Shown piece by piece: positions 1-10,290 of a stretch of 64,000 nucleotides of DNA. Numbering within the stretch: the first letter of the stretch is position 1; every line of letters starts with the position of its first letter. Both the position numbers and the translations under genes were made by a program. Origin of the DNA: Imbricaverruca yamaguchii (lineage: Eukaryota > Arthropoda > Thecostraca > Neoverrucidae); NCBI GenBank assembly GCA_034440575.1, contig JAOTOL010001614.1, positions 1,690,001-1,754,000 of the forward strand. The letters run 5' to 3'. The notes under the pieces were generated by a model. The model was not told the origin of the DNA and did no database searches. It saw only the letters and a list, made by a program, of their open reading frames with translations.

Positions 1-25
1 GTGTGTGTGTGTGTGTGTGTGGTGT

Positions 26-118
<93 letters not shown>
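1..118. repeat. (GT)n microsatellite
   Basis: Almost pure GT dinucleotide tract with a short interruption (ggtgtggtgtgt) near 20-30. It runs off the left edge, so its full length is unknown. It lies in the intron just downstream of ZFTRAF1 exon 4 on the minus strand, about 45 bp past the splice donor. The Cys-Val open frames across it are low-complexity artefacts. Confidence 0.98.
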
Positions 119-123
<5 letters not shown>

Positions 124-162
124 CATTGTACATATCAATTCACGTGTCGAGCTCGCACGTAC

Positions 163-374
163 CGTTGAAGAGGATCTTCTCGAACGAGAGCAGGTCGAAG
201 ATGGTGTCGTACAGCTTGGCGTCGCGCTGTCGCACCAGCTCGCTGGCCTGCAGCACGGTCATGATCGTCTCGCCGCTGCTGTGCGGGTGGACACACTGCG
301 CCTCGTGGGCCGTCTGCTCGTGGTTGGGGCCGCGCCACGGACAGCCGATCCGGCTGTATCGACACGTCACCGGC
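163..374 (-). CDS. ZFTRAF1: ZFTRAF1 exon 4 (TRAF-type zinc finger and linker)
   Basis: A 212-nt exon from a CACACAG acceptor (phase 2) to an AACG/GTACGT donor (phase 1). It encodes [15 protein letters not shown], then a His/Cys pair typical of the TRAF-type finger (HEAQCVHP), then a helical linker and FDLLSFEKI. The next exon should encode the TRAF/MATH-like domain and lies outside the window. The acceptor is the terminal unit of a 57-bp minisatellite. Confidence 0.9.
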
Positions 375-3300
375 CTGTGTGACCGGACACAGCCGTCAGC
401 GGCACACAGCCAGTACGGACACGTCACCGGCCTGTGTGACCGGGACAGCCGTCAGCGGCACACAGCCAGTACGGCACACGTCACCGGCCTGTGTGACGGG
501 ACACAACGTCAGGGCACACAGAGTAACACGTCACCGGCCTGTGTGACCGGGACAACAGTCAGCGGCACACAGCCAGTACGGCACACGTCACCGGCCTGTG
601 TGACCGGGACAGCCGTCAGCGGCACACAGCCAGTACGGACACGTCACCGGCCTGTGTGACCGGGACAACAGTCAGCGGCACACAGCCAGTACGGCACACG
701 GCACCGGCCTGTGTGACCGGGACAGCCGTCAGAGGCACACAGCCAGTACGGCACACGCCACCGGCCTGTGTGGCCGGGACAGCCGTCAGAGGCACACAGC
801 CAGTACGGACACGTCACCGGCCTGTGTGACCGGGACAACAGTCAGTGGCACACAGCCAGTACGGCACACGTCACCGGCCTGTGTGACCGGGACAACAGTC
901 AGCGGCATATAACCAGTACGGCACACGGCTGCCATGATTACACTGCTGGAGAATGCTGGTCAGTAGCCTTCTGGACCTGTATCGAGTGTCTTAAAATTAA
1001 TCAATTAAAGTACTAAAAACAAAAATTGTGAAATAGTGGCAGAAAACATTACTAAAAAGTCTTCAAATATGTCCTCGCCCCACCATTACCTAGGACGTTC
1101 CTAGGCTGCTGGCATCGGCGGTGCAGACAATAGTGGGCATCATATCTGACATGCAGTGTAAATACGTCTGCCCGGGCTGCACTAGTCGACGGCGAGCGAA
1201 GCGAAACCGTGCAGTTTGATGTCTCTGACGGTCGCCAACAAGACGGGCGCCGATTCAAGAACAAACCCGGCCGGCGCAACCGTGCCGCGACACAGCACAG
1301 CTGTGCGTGACGTCACCAGCTCCCACCGCCGCGCCCAGGCGTGTCGACCAGTCGGAGCCGGTATGGCCATCCCCGGCTGTGACGTCACCAGACCCCACCG
1401 CCGCGCCCACGAGTGTGGACCAGTCGGAGCCGGTCAAATATCGTGCAATCTCTCTGTCTTTGTCTTGGGTGGCACGGGAACGGTTCGTTTCTGTCCGTAT
1501 AACTTGAATTCCATAATAATAACCCTAGAAGTTGCAACATCATCAGGGCGGAGTCAGGGAAGTAAAAACAAGTGTCTGCTGTTTTTTCCGAACTTATCCT
1601 GAAAACACCACTGACTGAATCTACCAGTGCCAAAATATAAGCAAAACTCTCCTTCTTTCACTATGCTACCGATAAGGGTTCATAAATGGCTGAAATGTAT
1701 TTAATTCAATTCTGCAACATTCTGCAACATTCTGCAACATTTGAAATAGTTGTATTCCAGGCTGAAACTATCCCTGTGTCCCTCACTCACAGCGAAGTTT
1801 CGGAATTTCAACACATCACTGCTGTATCTAGTACGACTAAGTAGTTTGGCGACGACTAACGTACATTCTATTTCAATTACTCAAGACGTATAAGCCTCAC
1901 TTTAAGCTCATCATGGGATCGCCCGTGATTCACGTTACAATTTACATATGCATAATTATAATGTTCATAGGCAACAGCCTTGCCAAAAACCGCCGAATAA
2001 GCAGACGAGGCACGCTGAATGACAACAGCAGACATAATTCCAGAGCATGCCTCTCTAAACCCCTGGAGAGTCGCTAAGCCCTGAATCCGTCCAGAATCTG
2101 CAACCTTTCTTCCGCCAGGCCACAAGCGTGGTGTAGCTAAACACTTACAAGAAAGAACGCATAACAAAACTGTTGACAACTTTTGTTTTTCACCATTTCT
2201 GTGTCCGAGTTCACGTGCTGTCAGGGCTCATCTCTCCTTGCAGTGCTGGCGGTGTTCACCTCTCCTCGCAGTGCCGTCGGCGCTCACCTCTCCTCGCAGT
2301 GCCGTCGGCGCTCACCTCTCCTCGCAGTGCTGGCGGGGCTCACCTCTCCTCGCAGTGCTGTCGAGGCTTATCTCTCCTTGCGGTGCCGTCGGGGCTCACC
2401 TCTCCTCGCAGTGCTTGCTGTCAGCGCTCACCTCTCCTCGCAGTGCTGGCGGGGCTCACCTCTCCTCGCAGTGCTGGCGGGGCTCACCTCTCCTCGCAGT
2501 GCTGGCGGGGCTCACCTCTCCTCGCAGTGCTAGCGGGGCTCACCTCTCCTCGCAGTGCTGGCGGGGCTCACCTCTCCTCGCAGTGCTGGCGGGGCTCACC
2601 TCTCCTCGCAGTGCCGTCGGCGCTCACCTCTCCTCGCAGTGCCGTCGGCGCTCACCTCTCCTCGCAGTGCTGGCGGGGCTCACCTCTCCTCGCAGTGCCG
2701 TCGGCGCTCACCTCTCCTCGCAGTGCTGGCGGGGCTCACCTCTCCTCGCAGTGCTGGCGGGGCTCACCTCTCCTCGCAGTGCTGTCGGGGCTCACCTCTC
2801 CTCGCAGTGCTGGCGGTGTTCACCTCTCCTCGCAGTGCCGTCGGGGCTCACCTCTCCTCGCAGTGCCGTCGGCGCTCACCTCTCCTCGCAGTGCTGGTGG
2901 GGCTCACCCCCCTCGCAGTGCTGTCGGCGCTCACCTCTCCTCGCAGTGCTGTCGGGGCTCACCTCTCCTCACAGTGCTGGCGGGGCTCACCTCTCCTCGC
3001 AGTGCCGTCGGGGCTCACCTCTCCTCGCAGTGCTGGCGGGGCTCACCTCTCCTCGCAGTGCCGTCGGCGCTCACCTCTCCTCGCAGTGCTGGCGGCCGTG
3101 CTGGTCGAGCGAGCTGCGCGGGAACTGGCGGCCGCAGTGCGGACACTGCGACGGCAGCTCGCTCACCGCGTTCTCCACGGCCAAGTTGCGCGACACCAGC
3201 GAGCGCGAGATCTCGATGCGGCAGTTCGGACAGGTGGCCGTCTCGTCGCGCAGCCGCGCGTCCGCCAGCAGGTGTGTGAAGCACCTGCCGCACTGGCCGC

Positions 3301-6300
3301 GTCAGCGAGGCGCTCCCGATCATGGTCGGGCCACCGCCAGACTCACGGTCGGTGCCGCAGTCAGCACCACAGTCAGACTCACAGATCGGTGCCACAGTCA
3401 GCATCACAGCTAGGCTATGCTATCTGTATGCCTCTCAGACACTCGTCAAACGGGACACAGTGGCACGTCAGCTGATGTTGATCGAGACGTCGCCTGACAA
3501 AGTGGTCAGCGAACACCGAGCGGAGTCACTGATGGTGCTTACAAAGCTAATTATTGTCTGCTCGGGGTAACTAATATTTTACTTCCTGCTGGGTTGATGA
3601 ACGCCTTTGGAAAGCTATGCTTATCCTGGTTTGTCCTTTAATGATGTTTGCATAATTCAGCAGCTTTGGTATGTTAGACGTGCAGTTGGAACCTTACTTG
3701 CATGTATATTGGTACATGAAATACCACACAAGTTCATGTTGCCGCCATCAGTGTAAGATCACACCTTTTACAGCCCGACGAGAAGAAGAGACACACCTCC
3801 CCACCGTTGACCAGTGCGGATTAAATGGCATCCACCGTCACATTGGATAACGGTGGAAATTGCCAAGCGAAATGACTGGATATGTCAATAAAACATCAAT
3901 CGTTCAGCTCGTCAGTATTCCAGTGCCGTACATGATGTCTTCTGGTCTTTCCGACCTCCCTAACTCTCCATCACGAACAGTACATCATTCAACTACGCAT
4001 TTAACTATCCGTTACCCTCATTGTTGGGATTATCCGCGTACTAGTATGACCTCGCGGTATTGTTCCTGCACCATATGCATCGCGTAATAGCTTTCTTAGA
4101 ATTGTCGCAAACAGGTCGCAAGTCATCCGAGCTCCTGCTTCTCTGTGACATGATTTCACCGTCTCCGATGTCAATAAAATTCGGTAGCGACTCGAGGGCA
4201 CAGGCAGTGGCACATCAAGGATTTTCTTCAGAGGATTGGGGGCGACGGAAAAAATCATGTATATGTGCGTGTGTGTCTTGCTTGATCTCGTATATTTTTG
4301 TATTGCTAAGAGGGGGCCTGGCTGCTCCTCTGTGCACGGGCAAGTCTTCCAGCGCACTGTATCTGGACGGGCAGCCAGCACAGACACCTCCAGTACAGCA
4401 TCAGTTCCGAAATCGCTGGGCTCCTAACCACATCGCCAGGTGCCCACCGGTGCTCACCAGTGGGCACCTAGAACTGCCCCGTCCTCAGTGGTACTCACCC
4501 GGCGCACATCAGGTGTCCGTTGGTGCACTGTGGGCAATGACGCGTGTCAGCGCGAGGAGGCACATCCAAGACAAATACAGTCACGCATCTGCCGGCACTG
4601 GAGCCAGCCCATCCAGGCAAACAGACTGCAATTAACCTGTGTCTGTGTGCTGTGGACAAGAAGCGGTCGTCACGCATGCGGGGAGCATGGTCACGTGCGT
4701 ACTGGAGCCGGCGCCGACACGGGCACACCGCCGCCCGACAGCTGCAGGTGTTCGCGGGATGGATGCCGACGCTCGGTGCACCACACAGCAGTTACACCGT
4801 CAATGTTCTGTCGTGTGGCGGACGTGGCGGGCTGGACCGGCCTCTGCACGTGGCGGTGACGTCCAGGCGCCAGGCACCGGCCGATATCGGACGGCACCTG
4901 CTGTAAGGACCGACCTTGAGAGCACAGGTTCTAGCTATTTTGCCGGCTGTGCACGCACGACAGCTCGGATATGCTCATGTCACCAGGGCGACTCCGAGCA
5001 TACGACTCGCGATATCCTGGAACATCTTTCGACAAACCCGGATAGGATCCTGGCTCCTAAAGCCAAAACAAAGAGCATGTTCTCACGTTCAATGTATTTA
5101 TTGGACACTCATTCACCCTACGATGACATTTCTAATTACAAGCCTCGCGGTAATCTGTCTATAAAAAAGCTCAATCGCTTCACATGTATTTCTTGCTTTA
5201 CACAAATGGTGTGTTCATTCCGCCCAACACCATCGCCATTGTTTTTTTCTTCTTCAATGATCCGTAACGTACCCAGAACAGCGAATAGTACAGCGGAATT
5301 GAGTACAAGGAACACAAGAAACTAAGATAACCTGGCATGTCATGGAGTTGCATGTCATAGGCATTGCTTATCGAATCTGCTACCATGATCAAACAGTCGT
5401 GGCCACACAACAGATGCCGGTAATGCTTCGCTCGCGTTCTGAATAGATGCAGACACTGGTGACTGGATGTTGCATTACAATCTCCCTAGCCAATTCTGAC
5501 CATTTCATAACCGTGCAGCAGAAGTGAGAAGGACATATAAGAGTCCTAGATAGGTAACGAGGGCTGGGCAGGATTCCGATGTTGGTTTCCCCAAGGACGA
5601 AACTCAGATTGCGTCGTGCTACGCAGTTTCCCCACCAACAGCCGACCCCTTGGCGTTGCGGCTGCAGCTGACTGGTAGTCAGCTGGCCAAATAGTGAGCG
5701 GCTAAATAAGCGCGCTTGGTAGGAGGCTGGAAGAAACCTCCGCCCGGCCGGCAAATTGGGACTGGATCATTGGCCACCAACTGAGGTCGTGACCTCAGTT
5801 GGTAGCAATGGGCCACGCATTTTTTTCTTCGCCCTCATCCACCAACATCTGGTATCAACCAAGCCCGTGGTGAACCTTGTGCAATATTTCAAGCCGAGAC
5901 ACCTCAATGTCAAACCACAAGATCGAAGTTTCGCTTAAATTGCTCGAAGTCATCTAGTCTCGTCGCTAGGTCTTCAATTTCCATCACGCGGGTGTCATTC
6001 AACGTGCCGTGAAGTACTCTAGCAAACCGTTCAGCAAAAATATGAATCTGCAAAGTCAAAGGCCGAACTAATTTCATCGGTCTCCCGCGCTTCTTCGTTT
6101 TCTCACAAAGCTGCCCATGTTTAGTGTCAAGAGATAGCCCGTGGGCAACCCTCGAGTAAAATTTTAACCCGGTAAATGTCAGGTCATGTCTCAATGTCAA
6201 TGGTTAGCTTTAATTCTTTAAATTCCTCGTGATTCATCCCTGTGGCTTCAATTTACCTTTCGTGGGTGTCATTCGACGTGGCTTGCCGTACGTTATCAGA

Positions 6301-9300
6301 ATGTTGAGATATCGAAATAATTTCGAACGAGTCGAAGGTCCGGTGTGTGTACAATGATTGAGTGTAATAGGAATAGGAGGATTTAAAATATATTTCTTTG
6401 CAGCCGTTGTGATAGTAGGCATTCATATCCTATATGACCAGGAGCTCCCCCAAGAAATCAGTCATAACCTATATCTCCTATATCACAACCTACACAACCA
6501 CATATCCTATATCATATTTTCGTCCCCAAAATATGAGTTTTAACAATGGTGAATCTGAAAACCAGACGTTGAAAACAAAGTAGCTGAAATCCAAAAAAAA
6601 TCGGGGGAGGGTGGAGGTAAGGCACCTCTGTTCTGTCCAAACTTACTGCGTCCCTGGTTTTTCCCCTCCCCCAATTTCGAAGCCGTGGTTACACCCATGC
6701 ACAAAGATACCACGATGTCATTTGATACGGCGGCTTGGTCCAGTTTTTCCGACAGTCAAACACGTGCCAAAAAATTTCCCAAGAGCCAACGGGTGAAAAT
6801 TGACCGAGGGCCGAACGTTTCACCTGCACACATTCCATTTCACACGGCTGAGGGTGGGGCGGCCAGTCAGCCCGCCGATTCTGGCTACCATGTTGTGTGC
6901 GCCTCCACCAACTGTGAGCCAGTGAGGCACAGGACCGCTGGATCCCCACCCCCACCCCCAGCCTGCACCGCCTGCTGTACGGCCGTCACGCACTGTGACG
7001 CACAGACGGAGTACGGCCTCCGCCGCCGCCCTGGCACGCCGACACGGCGCCAGCGGTGGCGGCCGGGGGGGGGGGCGGGGCCGGCCCGCGCGCAGTCAGT
7101 GGGTCAGTGGCGGCGGCCTTGGCCGGCCGCGCGCCACGCGTGCACGGCCGCCGCACACTGGCACAACCGGCCAGAATAACTAGAAACAACGAACCGGCCG
7201 CCACAGGGCGTGTCGTGCCAGGCTGTGACAGCCGCTGGCTCATGGCTCGCGAACTAAGAGCCGGCTGGGCCACAGGCGGACAGCGGCGCTCTGGACCGGC
7301 AGCTCTCATACAGTGGTCCACACCAGCCGACTCAGGCCGGCGCAGTGCTGCACTCCTCACCGCCGCCAACGCCGCTTGGTACGATCGGGTATTTCGTCTC
7401 GTGAAATATATTTTTCAATGAGGCGTGCTCGACATGAACCTTTACGAACACCTGGCTTATTTTTTTCTCAACAAATGTAGCTGCAGCACGGGCATCGCCT
7501 TATCCATTCGACTGGAGGGTGACTTCATGTGCTAGATATGAGGCTCTTGAACACTCAGAGGAGGTTTCGTGTTACATCTGGAAGATCGCAAATAAAAAAC
7601 TGGAGGAATCGCCTTTCGAAAATGTGCAAAACGACACCCCCGAACTAGACAGTGACCGTTTATTTTTCGTTTGCGTTGTTTGTAGGGGACGAACCTTTGA
7701 CACTCGGACGTACACTTGGTGATGCGTATGGCAAAAAAAATGTAATCATGCAATGGTGCTCTCAACGCTCAAGCGCACGAGTGTAGCTTTGTATGTTTTT
7801 AGGGCACTTGCCTCCCCCATGTGGTTATTCCCTCCCACTAATTACAACTTTTTTTTTACATGGGATCAGATTTGGTAAGTCCCATCCCAATCAATTGACC
7901 CCGCCCATTGCCTTCATGTATTGTGCCTTCTCTATAATTTTCAGAAACATACCTATCCCGAAGCGCAGGTAGATAGTGGTATGACATATTTGTACGCCAT
8001 GTACGTTCATTTCTGAAATCGTTTCGTTATTTTGTGCTCCCGGCAATGCTTGTTCTCGTGAAAGTCAATGGAAAGTAGTCACCCAACACCTAGATCTTCC
8101 GCGGTATGTTTCACGCTAGTCAGCACATGAACCATATAACTGATGGTGGTAGTGGTTATTGGTTTTACGACACGTCGACCGTTGAGTCATATAGCGTCGC
8201 CAATCTCTCAAGCCGATTTGTCGTGGGCGAAGGGTAGCGACAAGTGGGACTCGAACCAACAATCTTTCGATCGTGAGACGGGCAACTTTCCCCTAGTCTA
8301 CTCGTCCCCTCAATCATATAACTGAGAAGGGCCCTGGACAGACACGCTTGCTTCAGTTTACGTTCACCCTCTCCCCAAGAACGCATCCCTCACAACAATC
8401 ACTGCGTGCTTTGCTGGGTGTCTCGCAGAGACACAAGATAGTAAGGCCAGCGGCAGCGGTCAGTGGCGCGGCCAAATTATCTCACTTAATTGTCCAACGG
8501 CAGCATTAGCCTTCCAAAATAATACCAATGGTCACTAGCTACGCGACGGTATCAGGTGACAAAGGTGCTATCCTATCATGCGTATGCACAAATTCATTCA
8601 CTTCCAGAAAGCCTGGGCACGATTATGATATAAACCAGCTCCAATAAGACAGTATCGTTTCGACGATCCTTTCTATAGGGATCCAAGGCGACCAAATGCA
8701 CCTACACGAATGTGCTTTAGTGCGGCGGCAGATCACTGATGTCCGAAAAGTGCATGTAAAGAGACAAGGGTGATCTTCGAGGGCTGTCAGCACCTCTGGT
8801 TGCGCCCCGCAACATTTTGATGACTAAAGTCTGGTCAAAATAAGCGTTCTATATCGATCGTACACGATGCTGGCCACGAGCCGAGCGGTTGGCACGTGCG
8901 AACTGAGGGGCAACAAACTTGACTGCTCGGCCGCAGGCCCTCGGACATCAACGTAGACGACGGCGCTTGCAGGATGAAGTTACTGATGAAAAATGCCGTA
9001 TGACAAAATCGAGGGAGCAACGTACTTGGTTGAATAGCTCAACTTCACATAACAACCTCACATTACTGAAGCATCGAGATCTTGCTGCGGTGGAGAACTG
9101 CAATCTGATTGTCACTATAATGTTCACGTACATATACTGTGTTTTCTATAAATGTTTCTCACGACGAAATTCCTAAGTCTTGTGTTCATGTCAACGTCTC
9201 TTGACATAACTGAAGCATCGATATCTTGCTGCAGTTGAGAACTGAAATCTGACGGTCACTACAATGTGCCCGTACATATACTGCGTTGTCTATAAATGTT

Positions 9301-10290
9301 TCTAACGACGAAATTCCGAAGTCTTGTGTTCATGTTAACGTTTTTCCGCAAAACTAATGTAAAGCAGTGGAGACATGAGCCTATCAAATGAGGAGGGTGG
9401 GGGAAGGGGACTCAAATCATGGCCCTGCACCCTCAGGTGATCAAATTGTTAAACAAGCCGAGGCTTTACGCGATTTTTCCAAATATACTCTGTTCACAAA
9501 AAAAAAACGTTTCGACCAGTCCATACTTACGTATCGTTTCAAACCCCAGAAACGTGTGCTGCATCAACGACGCCTTTTTGCTCGACCCAATCGCTTCATC
9601 GCCCACGAAGACCGTCGCCCCACCCCACCACCACCCCTGCTTCTTCTCTCAAGGTAGTTCGTTGCACCTGCCTGCTTGTGTGAATGTAGGACATCACCAT
9701 TCTACGACAGCAATCCAATGGCGACATCCCCGTGTCTGGTGCCGCCAGTCACATCTTTTTGAGCATATCAAGAACTAGGTCAGTGACGCAAATATTATTT
9801 ATGACAATACTACAGTTTACAACACAAACACTCCCCCAGCCATAAAACTGTATTAACTTGCAAGCATGTATTGCATATATGCAAGCATGTAGGTATACAT
9901 TCATCAACAAGACACGCAATGGTAGGTCATTCGCGTACCAGCATACACCTCTGCACGCAATTCACAGAATAAACACAAAACATCTGTTGCTTACCGAGTG
10001 CCTATTTACGCGCAATAATATAATTCCAATACTACGTTCCATAGCACCAGGGGGTAGGTACAAGTAATCAGAGGTAAACTTACCTGATACACCGCCGCTT
10101 TCGGAAGGTCCAAGCAAACAGCGCAGCAAAGAATTCCTCCAAGCCTGTGCTCCAATTTGTCATCCTGCTGTTGCAGTTTTTCAGGTTTAGCCACAGGTTC
10201 CAATTTTTGTTTTTTAGCTATTGGTTCGAGAGGGTGACACTCAGTGTCCATTGATCTTTCACTGCTATCTGGTATGATTCCATCCGACAT
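163..10290 (-). CDS. ZFTRAF1: ZFTRAF1/CYHR1-like RING and TRAF-type zinc-finger protein (partial gene, 4 exons)
   Basis: The gene reads on the minus strand as join(10290-10084, 4527-4499, 3284-3075, 374-163) and continues beyond the left edge. The product is the arthropod counterpart of cysteine/histidine-rich protein 1 (ZFTRAF1), a predicted E3-type RING protein whose substrate I do not know. Visible order: acidic, Lys-rich N terminus of about 50 residues; RING beginning [10 protein letters not shown]; its middle, [10 protein letters not shown]; its end, CPNCRIEIS; then [14 protein letters not shown] leading into a TRAF-type zinc finger with RIGCPWRGP; then LLSFEKI. The family's C-terminal TRAF/MATH-like half should follow beyond position 163. 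Each splice site is canonical (donors GTAAGT, GTGAGT, GTGAGC, GTACGT) and phases 0, 2, 2 and 1 are mutually consistent. The family match is from remembered motif order; no search was run. Confidence 0.9.
363..925. repeat. 57-bp minisatellite abutting ZFTRAF1 exon 4 acceptor
   Basis: About ten units of 50-58 bp, each containing cggcctgtgtgaccgg and gcacacagccagtacgg. On the minus strand each unit carries CACACAG/GCCGGTGACGTGT, that is, the splice acceptor and first 12-13 coding bases of exon 4. The last unit is the real junction. The first two copies are offset by exactly 57 bp, so use of the next acceptor upstream would add 19 in-frame codons without a stop. Confidence 0.95.
926..2225. other. 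ZFTRAF1 intron 3 interior; short tandem repeats
   Basis: No exon is recognisable here. A roughly 70-bp GC-rich segment is duplicated head to tail at about 1308-1436 (shared gtgacgtcacca and gaccagtcggagccggt). An 11-bp unit, attctgcaac plus one base, is repeated three times at 1709-1741. The remainder is unremarkable AT-rich intron. Confidence 0.7.
2226..3090. repeat. 27-bp minisatellite abutting ZFTRAF1 exon 3 donor
   Basis: About 32 units of 27 bp with core gctcacctctcctcgcagtg followed by ctggcgg or ccgtcgg. On the minus strand each unit reads CACTGCGAGGAGAG/GTGAGC, which is the 3' end of exon 3 plus its 5' splice site. The first unit is the real junction at 3075/3074. Units are highly homogeneous, with a few indels (for example near 2411 and 2905). 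Any downstream decoy donor would extend the exon into an immediate in-frame TGA. The 300-390-residue open frames across the array are repeat artefacts. Confidence 0.97.
3075..3284 (-). CDS. ZFTRAF1: ZFTRAF1 exon 3 (RING end and start of TRAF zinc finger)
   Basis: A 210-nt exon from a CGGCAG acceptor to a GAGAG/GTGAGC donor. It encodes [14 protein letters not shown], then CPNCRIEIS (last RING Cys pair), then [17 protein letters not shown] and a terminal [13 protein letters not shown]. The frame is strongly GC3-rich, unlike the AT-rich surroundings. The long open frames in the other two registers are shadows. The donor is the first unit of a 27-bp minisatellite that fills the adjacent intron. 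Confidence 0.9.
3285..4498. other. ZFTRAF1 intron 2
   Basis: 1.2-kb intron between the microexon and exon 3. A few cagtcagcaccacag-like repeats occur at 3340-3410. I see no gene or recognisable mobile element in the rest. Confidence 0.7.
4499..4527 (-). CDS. ZFTRAF1: ZFTRAF1 exon 2, 29-nt microexon
   Basis: The minus-strand sequence is CCCACAG acceptor, then codons for CTNGHLMCA plus two bases, then GTGAGT donor. It enters in phase 0 and leaves in phase 2, exactly bridging exon 1 (ending VYQ) and exon 3 (starting GCFTHLL). The encoded Cys-X4-His-X2-Cys segment supplies the central RING zinc ligands, so skipping it would destroy the RING and shift the frame. It is too short for ORF-based detection. 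Confidence 0.88.
5776..5803. repeat. Perfect short palindrome
   Basis: Arms accaactgaggtc and gacctcagttggt (13 bp each) are separated by 2 bp. Flanking bases (ttggcc ... aatggcc) extend the pairing imperfectly. It could be a hairpin MITE remnant; no function can be assigned. Confidence 0.8.
5860..6460. repeat. Interspersed repeat with internal tandem units, copy 1
   Basis: This stretch shares motifs with 15450-16895: ggtgtcattcgacgtggctt, cagaatgctgagatatcgaaat and cctatatgaccagg plus gctcccccaag. The 3' end (cagccg, gtgtgac, cctatatgaccagg) is in the same order in both copies, so this is one dispersed family with internally repeated subunits. I do not recognise the class. Confidence 0.7.
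6560..6700. repeat. Interspersed repeat, copy 1 (partner at 17810-17945)
   Basis: It shares gctgaaatccaa, ggcacctct/ggcccctct, a C-rich tract, and then atttcgaa, ccgtggttacacccatgc with 17810-17945. The boundary agreement indicates a dispersed family. The class is unknown. Confidence 0.7.
8215..8330 (-). repeat. tRNA-like SINE remnant
   Basis: On the minus strand it reads gacgagtagactaggggaa, a spacer, then ggttcgagtcccacttgtcg. The second motif matches a Pol III box B, but the first is a poor box A and no tRNA cloverleaf closes. It is best read as a decayed tRNA-derived SINE. Confidence 0.4.
9063..9347. repeat. 142-bp tandem duplication
   Basis: Two head-to-tail copies begin at about 9063 and 9205. 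Shared landmarks are actgaagcatcgagatcttg, cgtacatatactg, tctataaatgtttct and cgacgaaattcc, with about 85% apparent identity. It lies in ZFTRAF1 intron 1. Confidence 0.85.
10084..10290 (-). CDS. ZFTRAF1: ZFTRAF1 exon 1 (start codon and first RING cysteines)
   Basis: This exon is 207 nt and encodes 69 residues, beginning MSDGII and ending KAAVYQ at a GTAAGT donor (phase 0). An in-frame ATG lies 24 codons upstream (10362), but the residues between look non-coding, so I chose 10290. The N terminus is hydrophilic with runs such as [10 protein letters not shown], and then enters the RING with CCAVCL. No TATA box is evident upstream; a GC-poor stretch follows from 10470. The intron to exon 2 is about 5.6 kb. 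Confidence 0.88.

Larger units (their letters stand above)
4528..10083. other. ZFTRAF1 intron 1 (5.6 kb) with repeats
   Basis: Long first intron. It contains a perfect 13-bp-arm palindrome (5776-5803), an interspersed repeat (about 5860-6460), a second repeat (about 6560-6700), a CpG-rich stretch (about 6940-7370), a tRNA-like SINE remnant (about 8215-8330) and a 142-bp tandem duplication (9063-9347). None of the open frames inside has recognisable coding character. Confidence 0.65.

Noticed and set aside
2173..3475. Three overlapping plus-strand ORFs of 300-390 residues
   Set aside because: They are translations of the 27-bp minisatellite, whose unit length is a multiple of three. The real coding sense is the minus-strand exon at its edge.
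5910..6200. 96-residue minus-strand ORF
   Set aside because: It lies in a dispersed repeat whose second copy (15.4-16.9 kb) does not keep the frame.
6985..7421. CpG-rich open frames on both strands
   Set aside because: Long frames are expected in GC-rich DNA; no splice sites or motifs support an exon and the region is within ZFTRAF1 intron 1.
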